Assembly (NCBI GenBank): GCA_029959085.1
Contig: JARWIR010000035.1
Location: 4,880,501-4,944,500, forward strand
DNA from: Nemophila menziesii
Taxonomy: Eukaryota; Streptophyta; Magnoliopsida; Boraginales; Hydrophyllaceae
Direction of reading: 5' to 3'
Length of the DNA stretch: 64,000 bases
Of this stretch, positions 1-12,080 are shown one piece after another (within the stretch, counting starts at the first letter, position 1; each line of letters starts with the position of its first letter). The position numbers and the translations under genes were made by a program. The notes under the pieces are model-generated. The model searched no databases and was not told the origin of the DNA. It saw only the letters and a program-made list of their open reading frames with translations.

Positions 1-3000
1 GTTCTGAGATTCTTACAAGAGTTTTCTTAAAGGAAAACTGGTTTTTAATACTTTCAGTCCATGTAGTTTTATCTTTAGCATCATTGAGTATTATCTCTTG
101 CATTTTAGGGAAAATTCGCGCAATATTAGGTGGTATTCTCCACCTCCCTCTACCATAACAGTCCTTGACCTTTTTATTACAACTTACATTTCCTTCATCA
201 ATTTTAATATCTAAAATTTCCTGAACATCTTTTTTATCCAACCATTTATCCCACATTATGAAAGTTAAGTCTCCATTTCCAACCTCATGATATATAAGCT
301 CAAAGGCAAATTTTCTTACCTTCAAGATTTGCTTCCACATCCATAAATGATATTGCTTTTGACTTATACTCCAAATACACCTATTTTTGAGGATATTCAC
401 ATTAACCCACTTACTCCATATGTTTTGTTCTTGAGAATAGAACCTCCAAAAGTTATAGAGTAAACACACTCTATTCATATTTTCAATATTAGGTATATTG
501 AGCCCTCCTTCTTCTTTAGGACAACATATATTCACCCAAGCTACTCTCGCACCATGGGCATTATCAATAGAACCCCATAGGAAACTTGATAATTTCTGAT
601 TCAGTTTATGGATAACTTGTTTAGGAAGTAAAAACGCCCTGCACCAAAACATTATTTTACTTACAAGGACAACTCTTATTAATTCAATTCTACCTGCATA
701 TAAGAGCAGCTTAGAATTCTATTGTGTTATACTTTGGCCAATCCTTTCCATTAAAACATTTCCATCAGTAACACTCATTTTCTTTGAGTTTAAAGGGATG
801 CCCAGGTATCTAACAAGCAAATTTCCTATCCTTATGTTCAGAACTTGAGATATATCTTTCTTACTTCTTTCATTTACACCCCCAACTGAAATATAACTCA
901 CTTTTAGTGAAATTGATATTTATACCAGAGCATCTAGAAAAGAGATTTGTGCTTCCTTAACCACTCCCGCAGATTCAATATTACTTTTCTTGAAAATTAA
1001 AACATCATCTGCAAATCCTAGGTGGTTCAAATTAATCTCCTTACACTTTGAATGAAATGTAAATTCGTTGTTCTGAGCAACCTTATAGAATAGTATAGAG
1101 AACACTTCCATACAGATTGCAAATAAGTAAGGGGAGAGAGGGTCCCCTTGCCTTGACACTCTCTTTCCTTTAAAGTACCCACATGAATCTCCATTTACAC
1201 ATATAGAATAGTATTTAGTACTTATACACATATGTATCCATTTAATAAATTTATCAGGAAACTTTAAGCAATGAAGAGTATTTATCAGAAAAAGCTAGTT
1301 CACACTATCATAGGTTTTTTGTAAGTCTAAATTAATGGTACAAGAAGAGCTGATAGACTTTTTCTCATATCCAGTAACAATTTCTTGCGCAACAAGTATA
1401 TTATCAGTTATATTCCTCCCACTAACATAAGCAGCTTGGTTCAAAGAAATTATTGAACTCATAACGTTTTTAAGCCTATTCATAATAACTATAGAAATAG
1501 TTTTATAGGTAATATTTGTACATGAAATAGGCCTAATCTTTTTAACAAAAGATGGATTTTTCTCTTTTGTGATCAGAACAATATTTGTTGCATTAATTTG
1601 GGTAAGTATTTTACCTGATTCAAAAGTCTGTTTAATAGCAGAACATAAATTCTCACCTATTATGTCCCATGATTGCTTAAAGAAACAAGCAGAGAATCCA
1701 TCTGGTCCAGGGCTTTTCACATCTCCCATAGCAAACAAAGAATTTTTTATTTCTTTATTTGATGCGGGGGCAATAAAACCCTCCATAAGTTCCTTAGGGA
1801 CCTCTTTATTCAAAATAGCTTTAATAGTATCAATGAAACATAATTCTTGATTACTTTCTTCTGTACCAAGCAAGGACTTATAATAATTCACAAATTCATT
1901 TTTAATCTCATCTTGCTCAGTTATAACTTTTCCATCATCACAAATGAGAGTAGATAGAAAGTTTTTTGCTACTCTCCCTTTTATCATTCTGTAATAATAA
2001 GCTGAAGTAATATCATAATCTTTGATAAATAAAGCTCTAGATTTTTGTTTCAACACCTCATTATGTCTAATTATAGATTTTTCCAGTTGTTGAATAAGAA
2101 TCTTTTCTTCTGACATATCAGTATCACAACTTATCCCTTTCATTATTCTCATCTGCACAACTTCAAGTTTTGTTTTAATATTTTCAATATCTTCATAATT
2201 CCTTCTGAAAAGTTTGTTATTGAACTTTTTGAGCTCACTTTTTACCAGCTTCAGTTTCATACATAGTTGAAACATCATATTGCCTTTAATTTTTGTATCC
2301 CACGTATTTTTAATAAGTTCTCTAAATCCTTCATGTTTTGTCCAGATATTATAGAATTTAAAAGCACAAGGCCCAGATTCTTCCTTCTCACCAATTAATA
2401 AATTTATCGCGCAATGATCAGATATAGAAGGAGGTACTATAATAGCATTGGATTGATAAGTATTCATCCATTTAGTATTCAAAAAATCTTTATCAATTTT
2501 ACTTGCACGTAATTGCCCTTTATCATTCTTGTTTGTCCAGGTGAAATATTGACCCGCATATTGGTGTTCATATAAATTAGCATCCTCAAGACAATCTGCC
2601 AAAAAAATAGAACTATTAGGAATCGTATCATAATTTAATCTATCTTCAATTTTAAGAATCTCATTGAAATATCTAGTATAGAAAATACAATGATCATCAT
2701 AGTCATCACTTAATTTCACAATATCATTCCATAAAACCTTACTTTCATTATCATCATTACTTGAATATACATAGCCAACAAAGAAAGAAAGATTTGATTT
2801 CAATAATTTGACTTTGATAAACATCAGTTGAGAAGTTTCAAATAGCAACAATACATCAACATAATTTTTATCCCACGTTATCCAAATTCTCCCACTATCA
2901 CATTTATTATAATTGTAAATCATTTCTAAGTGAGAGAAATGATCACTTATTATCTTTAAGCTATTATGGATCTTCACTTTAGTTTCAAGAAGACCAATTA

Positions 3001-3091
3001 TCTTAACTTTATTCTTAATTATAAACTCCTTAACATCTAATTGCCTAAGAAGGCTATTAAACCCTCTTACATTCCATGAAACAATACTCAT
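1..3091 (-). pseudogene. LINE ORF2 remnant: APE endonuclease + reverse transcriptase
   Basis: ORF2 would encode the endonuclease that nicks the target and the reverse transcriptase that copies the LINE RNA there. The start (ATG at 3091) opens with MSIVSWNVRGFN, the usual plant LINE endonuclease N-terminus. The metal-binding Glu in GLLETKVK and the SDHC motif are present, but the usual GDFN motif reads RYFN near 2670, so a catalytic Asp appears lost. RT signatures follow: KSPGPDGF, QAAYVSGR, NLDLQKTYDSVN (motif A Asp present), RQGDPLSPYLF, and FADDVLIF near 1001-1015. Breaks are a TAG stop at 1295-1297, a frameshift pair near 945 and 885 (stop at 920-922), and a TAG at 719-721. The same frame resumes after both TAGs. 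The minus strand of 1-700 still reads as the RT C-terminal region and runs off the window. Confidence 0.93.
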
Positions 3092-4234
3092 ATATTAGCT
3101 GGTCTCGTAATTTCCCTTTCCTTACTTTGATTAATAAATTTCAAGGCATCCCTATCAATATCAGTAACCACAGTTTCTTGTAGCTTTTCAAATGAGTTAG
3201 AGCAGTATACTTTATTATATGATTGATTAGATGAATAGTTTTTCATGTCTTGAGACTTATTACACACAACTTTCCATTCTTTCTCATTAACTTTTTCCTT
3301 CCCTTTGTCTTTCTTTTTAGCAATACCAGCTTTTGGAACCCAAACCGTAACAATATTGTTACATTTATTTTCTAAGTGCCCAATTTTATTGCACTTAGTA
3401 CATATTTTAGATTTCCAATCATACTCCACCTTTACAATTTGTAATTCTTCCAACCCAATATCAACATAAAGTTCTTCTGGTAACTCTTCCTAAGTATCAA
3501 TTTCAACACATACCCTCGCATAACCCAATCTAGTCATAGATTCAGTCATGCTATCCATCTGTAATGGTATTCCTATACCATTTGCAATATAACTCATGCC
3601 TTTTATAGTCCACATAACAATAGGTATATTGACTAGTTTAGCCCATCGGAATTTTAGATACATCTAATTTTTCAAACTGCATACCTATTTTTCCAAACAT
3701 AAAAATAAACGTACCGTTATTGCTAGATTTAACATTAACCTTACCAAACTTTTACCATTAAAATTTAACAAAATTAACAACATTATAGAACGGAGGGGAT
3801 GAATCGAGAAATTGGCCGACTAAACAATTATCCCACTGAGCATAACCCTCATCTAAAACTTCCTTATCAGAAGTAATAATTCTTTTACCTTCTTTACGCA
3901 TCGGGACATGATAATCCAGATTCAAAGCTGGGTTATCATTTTTACCGAATAATTTCGACGATTTCTTAGGTTTCGGCACTACCTCGGTTAGATTTTCATC
4001 AATCTGGGCAACTACTCCTGAAACCTCACTTTAGGTACCCAATTTTCGCAAGTCGTCCTCCTCACTGTTAGGATCCTTATTACGAGGACTCATTGGAGGA
4101 GTGACTTCGCTACTTTCACTTTGAGGCGAGAACATCATCTTTGTAATGTTGGTGTATTTGGTTTTTGTTCTCGGTTTAGTGTTTGTACTGTTAACACGAT
4201 TTGAGTTTATCATTTTCGTCATTCTACCGATCAA
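3088..4234 (-). pseudogene. LINE ORF1 remnant: gag-like RNA-binding protein with CCHC zinc knuckle
   Basis: ORF1 of plant LINEs encodes a nucleic-acid-binding protein that packages the LINE RNA. The C-terminal part (3453-3088) contains CTKCNKIGHLENKC, a CCHC zinc knuckle, followed by a lysine-rich stretch. The N-terminal part lies in 4234-3758 and is cut by a stop at 4031-4033. Another stop lies at 3758-3760, and a net frameshift separates this part from the zinc-knuckle frame. The middle (about 3750-3460) is readable only in pieces. Its terminator overlaps the ORF2 start as ATGA (3091-3088), suggesting coupled translation of ORF2 in the active ancestor. The presumed N-terminal DUF4283-like domain is an inference from family architecture. 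Confidence 0.85.
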
Positions 4235-4539
4235 AGATTTTAACCTAGGAAGAGAAAATCAAAAAAAAGGGCAGAAATGAAAACGAAAGGTTAAGAAATG
4301 GGTGGGTTAGGGTTTTCTAAGAGTGGTGATGAAAATCAGATGAATGTTAGATCCCAGATTTCGGAAATAAGACTCGATCTGAGGAAAAGAAAAGCAAATA
4401 AGATTAAAATAAAGGGTTAAAGTGGTTTGTGTAGGAAAATTTAAGATGGAATAAAATTAAAGGCTATGAATGAGTTGAGAGAGAATTTTTTATGGTTGAC
4501 TCTCATTTGACCAGGTGTGATTAAAAGAGAATATTTTTG
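4235..4539 (-). promoter_or_regulatory. LINE 5' leader / internal promoter region with telo-box
   Basis: This non-coding stretch lies between the element's 5' boundary and ORF1. On the minus strand it contains AAACCCTAA (4307-4315), a telo-box as found near plant promoters and 5' UTRs. Its base composition differs from the neighbouring repeat unit. Internal promoter activity is expected for this kind of element but is not shown by the sequence. Confidence 0.5.
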
Positions 4540-5354
4540 ATACTTATGTAGCTTTGTCGATGCAGAATGCTCGAAGCCTAGATTTGAACGATAAATAAAA
4601 ATAATAGTCTATTTTCTTTGTTATTATCTTATGGATTAACTTTATTTTCTTTTGAAGGTAGCATTTCCTTTTAATTGTTTCTAAATCTATTCACTGAACA
4701 TAATTGAGATTCCAAACACTTATGAAAAATGTTAAACATATAAAGTTATATAATTTACAATCCATTAATTTGTAAATATTTTATCTATTTTTAATTGTTA
4801 AGACTTCATCATTTATCTATAAAATCAGTAGAGAGTTATTTGATTTACTAGAAAAAAACGTTGGTCATGTCATTTAAATAAAAAGAAAAGGTATTAACAC
4901 CATGCCTCAATTTTATGCATTTTAGTTTCCTTTTACATTCATGGACTATATAATTAATCCGTTAGTATCACATAGGTGCCAATAAACAAAAGGGTAATAT
5001 ATAATATTAGTTATTTAAGTAGTGCTTCTTCTATGTTTTTACCAAAATAACCTTAGTTTTGTTGTTTTAAATGTTTTTAGAATATGTGAACCGATTTATC
5101 TAATATTTTTTCTCAAGATTTAGCACAAAAGATCATCTATGAAAATATAAATTTAGATTTAGATATAATTTCAACTAATATAATGAAGTTTAAATAATTG
5201 TTTTGATGGGTTTGAATAACGATTTGGATGTGATCATTATTAAGAAAAATATACTTATTTAACTTATAATTTTTAGATTACGCTCTGAAATTCAGTTTAT
5301 AGACAACATGTATTCAAAATATTCTAAGGTGGATAATTAAAATATTCATGTTAG

Positions 5355-6324
5355 GTACAAGACTCTAATGGGTGGCGGTCTTGCTTATGGTGCAAAGCAT
5401 TGGGTTTATACCCTTTACCAGCAATGTGTCCGTCTTCTCCATAACGCGAGTAATATTTTTAATAAATAATTACAATTGATTTAGAATAATTAATTAACTC
5501 TTATATTCATTTTTATTTTTTCGGGGTAAATATTGATGGGAGGTCTATATGCAATCTAAAAATACTTGGTAAAGGTGGCGGAAAGAATGTTTATAGTTTT
5601 GAGTGGTAGAGAAAGATCTTCTTTTACACATCCATGGACAATAACCCGAAAAAAAGGCGTCTGATTATATAAGGGTCACCCAGAAGAAGGTAAATGAACC
5701 AGAAATGCCTTTCGAGACTTTTCTCAATATTGCAGCTTCTTTGTGGCTTCCACTGCCACCACGAAGAATCTTTCACTTCGTTAATGATCATACAAGTCAC
5801 CACGAGGTACTACTCACAACTTTCACTTCCCTCCATAGTTTCGTAAAAATTATACTCATAACTTATAGGGACTTATTAATTGCAGTCCGACGATTATAGA
5901 AATCTATCATGTGGTGAATGGAAGTGAGCCCAGAAACCTTGTGTCAGTGTTCCATGTGAATGTAAGTTTTTTAATTATCTCTTTTTTTGTTGTCGAATAT
6001 TATTAATTCGATCATATATTAAAAGTCGTTTAAAAACTTGACAAAGTAACATGCTAATCCAGCAAGAAACCCGCATAGATCTATTTGCATAATCTTTTTT
6101 TTGGGTACGCTATTTAGCTAGCGATGGAGATTCGGATAATGTTTCTCTTTTCCTTAAAGGATTTCTATCCTTCCGGACGGACGTGAGGACTGCAATATTT
6201 GATAGATTTGTCCCCAGCTACATTGCTTGGTCTAGGCCCAGTAGAAACAAACAAAACAATCAGTAATCACGTCATGAACACCATCTAGCATATCAAGATG
6301 TCATGGCATTTAGACAACATATGA
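5355..6324 (+). pseudogene. HD-Zip IV START-end/HD-SAD pseudogene, R0 (type A)
   Basis: HD-Zip IV proteins are plant transcription factors (GL2/PDF2/ANL2/ROC group) with homeodomain, zipper, START and a START-associated C-terminal region. Exon A (5355-5449) reads GGGLAYGAKHWVYTLYQQCV, like the family's SGLAFGAQRWVATLQRQCE. Exon B (about 5566-5806) carries the equivalents of MLKLAQRM and TRKSVDDPGEPPGIVL plus ASLWLPLPPRRIF, like SVWLPVSPQRLF. A GT...AG intron-like gap (5807-5885) follows, then exon C (5886-5961, EIYHVVNG...SVFHVN) and exon D (about 6101-6324) with DGDSDNVSLFLKGFLSF and SPATLLGLGPVETN. Exon B has a frameshift and a TGA near 5660. Exon C lacks about 20 bp present in type B. There is no homeodomain, zipper or START core. 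Confidence 0.85.
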
Positions 6325-6355
6325 TAAGTGCCCTACAAAAGTTTTCCCTTTGTAG

Positions 6356-6600
6356 GCAGCACCAGCCCCACCACCACAAACAAAGACCACCTCCTCTAAT
6401 AATTCCTTAAAAAGTCTAAAGGGTCACCCTATAAAGATTGCACCGCTGCAGGCATCACCAGCAACACCACACAAGACCGCCACCTCGGGTTTACCCGTAA
6501 AGTGGCCAAGGGGGCACCTAGAAAGGTTGCCCAACCAGCTCCATCAACTCCACCATCACCTACACCACCAGCCACAATAACACAACACAAAGCTTTAGAT
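6356..6600 (+). other. CCA/proline-rich block with 3' splice-site-like entry (R0 example of a unit-wide feature)
   Basis: The block follows a pyrimidine-rich TTTTCCCTTTGTAG (TTTTCCCTTTGCAG in R2, R3 and R7) and is markedly richer in C than the rest of the unit. From the splice site it reads AAPAPPPQTKTTSSNN and continues rich in P, H, Q and K. Another frame further on reads PAPPTPPSPAPPSTTT in most type C units, similar to arabinogalactan/extensin-like Pro motifs. HD-Zip IV proteins normally end before any such segment, and the HD-Zip frame stops at 6322-6324. It may be a captured exon or an expanded CCA minisatellite. Corresponding blocks lie at about 10065, 14879, 19433, 23100, 27060, 31850, 36410, 41095, 45090, 49060, 53025, 56985 and 60945. 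All end with a TTTTA pentamer run. Confidence 0.55.
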
Positions 6601-8400
6601 AAGGATTTTATTTTATTTTATTTTATATAAACTTGTAAATTTAATTTACTGAGGTACTTTTTTTAATTTTTATGCAATTTATAATTGCAAATTATCAAAT
6701 TTACTGGAATGTATGGTTCAATGCATTTACTTATTATATTTTAATTACAAAATTTTCTAATTCAATTTAATTTTAAACTAATTAAACTAATACAAGTGAA
6801 ATAATTTGCGTGTTGTTAGAATGATATGAATTTTATGGCTCTTGTGATAGATTGAGGTGCATCATTAGGACATTATCTGAGCTTTGTGACACGTGACTAT
6901 CTAATAGAAATAATCTGGATAAGAGCTCATTCCTTTATTTATTTAAATTTAGTTATAAAAAAGGTATTTAATTAATTTAAAATTGAAAAATGTTATGTAA
7001 AATGAGATACATGCAAATAAATAGAACATGAAATAAAATGCAAGTCATATAAATTGTGATTATCGCAGTAGATTTCACAAAGGGCTACAAGTCTTTCAAA
7101 TTATTTTAGAATAACATTACAGGAGACACTATTAATAACTTTTGCACTAGTTTTAATAGATAAATTGGGTGCTTGTGAAGTAAGGTGAATAGTAATGTTG
7201 TATGGTTTTTTATGAGTTAAATAATTAGTTTTTAGACTATTTTGTCTTTAGTTATAGATAAAGCATGTAAATAACTTTGTTGTACCAAAACAAAGGATGG
7301 ACGATCTAATTCAAAGGATGTGTATTGTATTTTAATTATTTTTTGACAATAATTAAAAAATGGATGCGAATTACAAAAATATGACATTAACTCATCTGTG
7401 TAGACCATAGGGACTATAGGAGGCCACATTGAATAATAGACACATTTAAATATTTGAAATGGAAGGGATTAACTTATCAAAGTTTAACAAATTAGAGGAA
7501 ATTTAAAGGGATTAATGATCTTTTAAATATTAGGAACACAAATTATCAAATTGTTGAAATTTGCTAAACTATAGCTGATTTTCTAGTAATTTATGCTTTT
7601 TAAGGTATCTCCTCATTCAAAACTAGAGTAAGACTTACATCATATATTTAATGGTCCAATGTTCACATTACATTTATCAGTTATAATAACAAAATACATG
7701 TTATTAGATTAATTAGATAGTTACTTTTGCAAGTTAAAGACATAGAGTATGTGTCTTAATAGTATTGAACCATCAAATATTAGATGAATTAATTTTCCTC
7801 AAAACTATGATTTGAGTTTAAAATATACTTACATTTATTTCCTAAATTTTTCAAAACAGAAAGATGATGAAAGATGGTCATAGAAAAATATGAGAACTTT
7901 TATTCAAACCATACACTATTGACATCGATTAAATTTTTTTATTTGAATTTCAAACTAAAAACAACTTATACTTTAGGTAAAACATTTTATACAATATTGT
8001 GTCCAACAAATCTATTATATACATGCAATCTATTGTGGCCAATAAATAAATTTTGTACATGGCATAATATTATGGTGTGACAAAAAAATTAGACTGAAAC
8101 ATATACTTACTCTATGATTAGCTACACTCAACAAATAACCAAAAAAGACAAGACAAATATCATGTGACCACAATATTGACTCGTTATGTAACTATTGTAG
8201 CACTAAGATAGATGATAGAGATCATATATTTTGGAAAAACAATGTTACCATAGTAATTATCAGATGTTTATATATTATTTAATAGTAGCTAGTAGTGTCA
8301 TATTAGGGATTGAACAATTTTCTAAAAAATTAATCAATAGATAGCTTATATATGAATTTTAAAAATGAATAGTGTCCACCATATATTTTTCTAAAAACAA

Positions 8401-8680
8401 AATCGGGTGTTCATGTTGGTCTAAGTGCGGGTCTTAGTCAGTGGGCTGGGCCTTTTTAGCGAAGCATGGTGTAGGTTAAAATGGAAACGAAAAAAACCTT
8501 TGCTTACTCCCTAACTTTCACGCCACAAAACACTTCCATAGCAAAATATTGATTGAAGAAAGAATACCATAGTAAAGAAGAAAAATTTCAAATCAAGCTT
8601 CTATCTAAACCATAAAAAAAATGTAATCAATTTCTTTTTTACAATTTACAATTCTTTTATATTTTTTTTTGAAGATTATA
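8401..8680 (+). promoter_or_regulatory. Promoter-like head of R1 with Site II deletion
   Basis: TGGGCTGGGCC (8442-8452) is a tandem Site II (TCP-binding type) motif. The upstream 38 bp with GGCCTAATCTTAAGGCC and a third TGGGCT, present in most other heads, are deleted here. Downstream comes a purine-rich leader and the ATG at 8681, which opens a 40-codon ORF (MMDTFRRISHVYQDY...). Activity is inferred from motif content only. Confidence 0.45.
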
Positions 8681-9782
8681 ATGATGGATACTTTTAGACG
8701 GATCTCCCATGTTTATCAAGATTATGTTTCTTTTCAAGAACATTCATTCATTTGGAGTCTATGTAATTTGTCACAAGGTATATTTCGTTATTATACACAA
8801 TGATTATATAATAATAAAAGAAAACCAAAAATGATAACAAAATTCTGCAGAAAAAGAGTACAAAAATAGAAGTTCAAATCCATATAGATTTTTGGAATCC
8901 GGTATTCTATTTTTAATTTGTTTTCTTTTGCTGTAATCTTAATTAAATACCAGAATACACAAATTAAGCCTAGATTTGAACAATAAATAAAAATATATAT
9001 TTTAGGGATTCACATTATTTGCTTTTGAAGGAAGCATTTACTTTTTATTATTTCTAAACCTATTCAATTAACATAATTGAGATTCCAAACACTTATGAAA
9101 AATGTTAAACATGTAACGTTATATAATTTACAATCCAATAATTTGTAAATATTTTATCTATTTTTAATTGTTAAGACTTCATCATTTATCTATACAATTA
9201 GTAGAGAGTTATTTGATTTACAGGAAAAGAACGTTGGTCATGTCATTTCAATAAAATAGAAAAGGTTAATGCATAACAAGAAATACAAGATCGGCAAGAA
9301 AGGTATTAACACCATGCCTCATTTTTATGCATTTTAGTTTCCTTCTACATTCATGGCCTATATAGTTAATCCATTAGTTGTATCACATAGGTGCTAATAA
9401 ACAAAAGGGTAATATATATTAATTATTTCAGTAGTGCTTCTTTTATGTTTTTACCAAAATGACCTTAAATGTTTCTAGAATATGTGAATCAATTTATCTA
9501 ATATTTTTTCTCAAGATTAAGCACAAAAGATCATCTATGAAAATATAAATTTAGATTTAGATATGATTTCAACTAATACAATGAAGTTTAAATAAAAATG
9601 TTGATGAGTTTGAATAACCATTTGGATGTGATCATTATTAAGAAAATATATTCATTTAACTTATAAATATGTATGTTGAATTTTATTTGAATTGTAATTT
9701 TTTGAATACACTATGAAATTCAGTCTATAGACAACGTATACTCAAAATATTCTGAGGTGGATAATTAAAATGTTCATGTTAG

Positions 9783-10040
9783 GTACAAGCCTCTAGTGGG
9801 TGCTGGTCTTGCTTATGGTGCAAATCGTTCGTCTTCTCCATAATGCGGGTAATCTTTTTTATAAATAATTACAATTGACTTAGAATAATTAATTAACTCT
9901 ATATTAATTTTTATTCTTTTCGGGGTAAATATTTGGGCTGCAATATTTGATAGATTGTCTCTAGAAACATTGCTCGGTCTAAGGCCAGTAGAAACAATCA
10001 AAACAATCAGTAATCACGAACACCATCTAGCATATCAAGG
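9783..10040 (+). pseudogene. HD-Zip IV pseudogene fragment, R1 (type C, internally deleted)
   Basis: Exon A starts after TTAG at 9783 and reads YKPLVGAGLAYGA. It then loses 29 bp between two GTT triplets, shifting the frame and removing KRWVYTLYQQ. Everything from the following intron to the middle of exon D is missing: 'cggggtaaatatt' is joined to 'tgggctgcaatatttg' near 9930. The last part corresponds to the family's C-terminal VETVNNLI...IK segment. The HD-Zip-like frame ends in a TAG (ATC TAG CAT ATC AAG), as in other type C units. The fragment cannot encode a START-associated domain. Confidence 0.8.
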
Positions 10041-12080
10041 TGTCATGGATTTTAGACCTCCTCTAATATTTCCTTTAACAGGCCAAAGGGTAGCCCTATA
10101 AAGATCGCACCGCTGCAAGCGTCACCAGTAACACCACACAAGACCCCCAGCTTGGGTTTACCCGTAAAGTGGCCAAGGGGGCACCTAAAAAGGTTGCCCC
10201 ACCAGCTCCACCAACTCCACCATCACCAGCACCACCATCAACAACAACACAACACAAGGCTTCCGATAAGGGTTTTATTTTATTTTATTTTGTAGAAACT
10301 TTTAAATTAATTTAGTGAGCTACTTTTTTTTAACCTTTTATATAGTTGATAATTGCAAAATATCAAATTTACTAGAATGTATAGTTCGTTGAATTTACGT
10401 ATTATATTTTAATTACAAAATTTTCTAATTCAATTTAATTTTAAACTAATTAAACTAATACAAGTGAAATTATTTGCGTGTTGTTAGAATGATATGAATT
10501 TTATGGCTCTTGTGATAGATTGACGTGCATCATTAGGACTTTATCTGAGCTTTGTGACACGTGACTATCTAATAGAAACAATCTGGATAAGAGCTAATTA
10601 CTTTATTTATTTAAATTTGGTCAGAAAAAAGTTATTTAATTAATTTAAAATTGAAAAATGTTATGTAAAATTAGATACATGCAAATAAATAGAACATGAA
10701 ATAAATTGCAAGTCATATAAATTGTGATTGTCGCAGTAGATTTCACAAAGGGCTACAAGTCTTTCAAAATATTTTAGAATAACTTTACAGGAGACACATT
10801 TAATAACTTTTGCACTAGGTGTTATAAATAAATTGGGTGCTTGTGAAGTAAGGTGAATAGTAATGTTGTATGGTTTTTTATGAGTTAAATAATTTGTTTT
10901 AAGACTATTTTGTCTTTAGTTATAGTTGAAGCCTGTAAATAACTTTGTTGTACAAAAACAAATGATGGATGATCTAATTCATAGGACGTGTATTGTATTT
11001 TTATTAATTTTTGAGAATAATTAAAAAATGGATGCGAAATCCAAAAATATGACATTAACTCATCAGTGTAGACCATAGGGACTATAGGAGGCCACAATGA
11101 ATAATAGACACATTTAAATATTTGGAACGGAAGGGATTAACTTATAAAAGTTTAACGAATTAGAGGAAATTTACAGGGATTAATGATGTGTTAAATATTT
11201 GGAACGCAAATTATCAAATTGCTGAAATTTGATAAATTATAGCTTATTATATTTTCCAGTAATTTATGCTTTTTAAGGTATCTCCTACTTCAAAACTAGA
11301 GTAAGACCCAAATCATATATTGAATGGTCCAATATTCACATTACAATTAATAATTATAATAACAAAAATACATGTCACTAGATTAATCAGATAATTACTT
11401 TTGCAAGTTAAAAACATGGAGTATGTGTCTTAATAGTATTGAACTATCAAATATTAGATGAATGATTTTTCCTCAAAACTATTATTTGAGTTAAATATAC
11501 ACTTACATTCAATTCCTAAATTTTTCAAAATAGAAAGATGATGAAAGATGGTCATAGAAAAATATGAGAACTATTATTCGAACCATACACTATTTACATC
11601 GATCAAATTTTTTTATTTGAATTTCAAACCAAAAAACAACTTATAATTTAAGTAAAACATTTTATACAATATTGTATCCAATAAATCTATTATATACATG
11701 CAATCTACTGCTGTCAACAAATAAATTTTGTACATGGAATAATATTATGGTGTGACAATAAAATTAGACTGAGACATAGACTTACTCTATGATTAGTGAC
11801 ACTCAACAAATAACCAAAAATGATAAAACAAATATCATGTGACCACAATATTGACTCATTATGTAACTATTGTAACACTAAAATAGATGATAGAGATCAC
11901 ATATTTTAAAAATGCAATGTTACCATAATGATTATTAAATGTTTCTATATTATTTAATAATAGCTAGTAGTTTCATATTAGGGATTGAACAATTTTATAA
12001 AAAATTAATCAATAGTTAGGTTAAATATGAATTTTAAAAATGAATATTGTCCATTCATATTTTTTTCTAAAAATAAAATC

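Larger units (their letters stand above)
1..4539 (-). mobile_element. LINE (plant L1-type non-LTR retrotransposon), decayed, 3' end outside window
   Basis: Read on the minus strand, the element runs 5' leader (4539-4235), ORF1 with a CCHC zinc knuckle (4234-3088), then ORF2 with an APE-type endonuclease, a reverse transcriptase and a C-terminal RT-associated region (3091 to the left edge). This is the usual order of plant L1-type LINEs. No LTRs are seen. The boundary at about 4539/4540 is where sequence matching the tandem units resumes: 'tacttatgtagctttg' matches R3 near 17699 and R7 near 34679. The element therefore sits inside a repeat unit. The poly(A) end and target-site duplication are beyond the left edge, so insertion and length cannot be confirmed. 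Several stops and frameshifts make it non-autonomous now. Confidence 0.93.
4540..8400 (+). repeat. Unit R0 (type A), head replaced by LINE
   Basis: The unit starts in the spacer that normally precedes the pseudogene, because the LINE junction removed the promoter head. 4540-5354 is AT-rich spacer without a recognisable gene. 5355-6324 holds the pseudogene and 6356-6600 the CCA/proline-rich block after a TTTTCCCTTTGTAG acceptor-like site. 6601-8400 is AT-rich tail with a TTTTA run and an intact G-box CACGTG at 6890-6895. R0 lacks the exon B deletion and the G-box deletion shared by R3 and R7, so it is the least altered type A unit in those two respects. Confidence 0.9.
8401..12080 (+). repeat. 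Unit R1 (type C)
   Basis: Head 8401-8680, short ORF 8681-8803, then about 980 bp of AT-rich spacer to the pseudogene at 9783-10040. The CCA-rich block is at about 10065-10265 and the AT-rich tail runs to 12080 with a G-box at 10558-10563. In the spacer the head-proximal part lacks the roughly 250-bp stretch ('caactcctcctttcac...') seen in R2 and R5, so this unit is short (3.68 kb). No other gene is seen. Confidence 0.9.

Noticed and set aside
1569..1850. Plus-strand 93-codon ORF inside the LINE
   Set aside because: Lies opposite the LINE reverse-transcriptase frame, which has clear family motifs; antisense shadow.
7232..7429. Recurring 65-codon minus-strand ORF (MWPPIVPMVYTDELMSYF...) in the tails, also near 10885, 23918, 27884, 41911, 49886, 53835, 57775 and 61774
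   Set aside because: Differences between copies are mostly amino-acid-changing, type B tails break it, and no family is recognised. It persists because the units are recent copies.
7874..8080. Recurring plus-strand ORF of about 63 codons (…NFFYLNFK…KFCTWHNIMV) in tails
   Set aside because: AT-rich composition, variable starts, no recognisable domain and free amino-acid change between units. Treated as chance ORFs in repeat DNA.
10065..10265. CRISPR-like reading of the regular CCA/ACCACA repeats
   Set aside because: Plant nuclear context, irregular short CCA repeats and no repeat-spacer structure; a proline-coding or minisatellite block.
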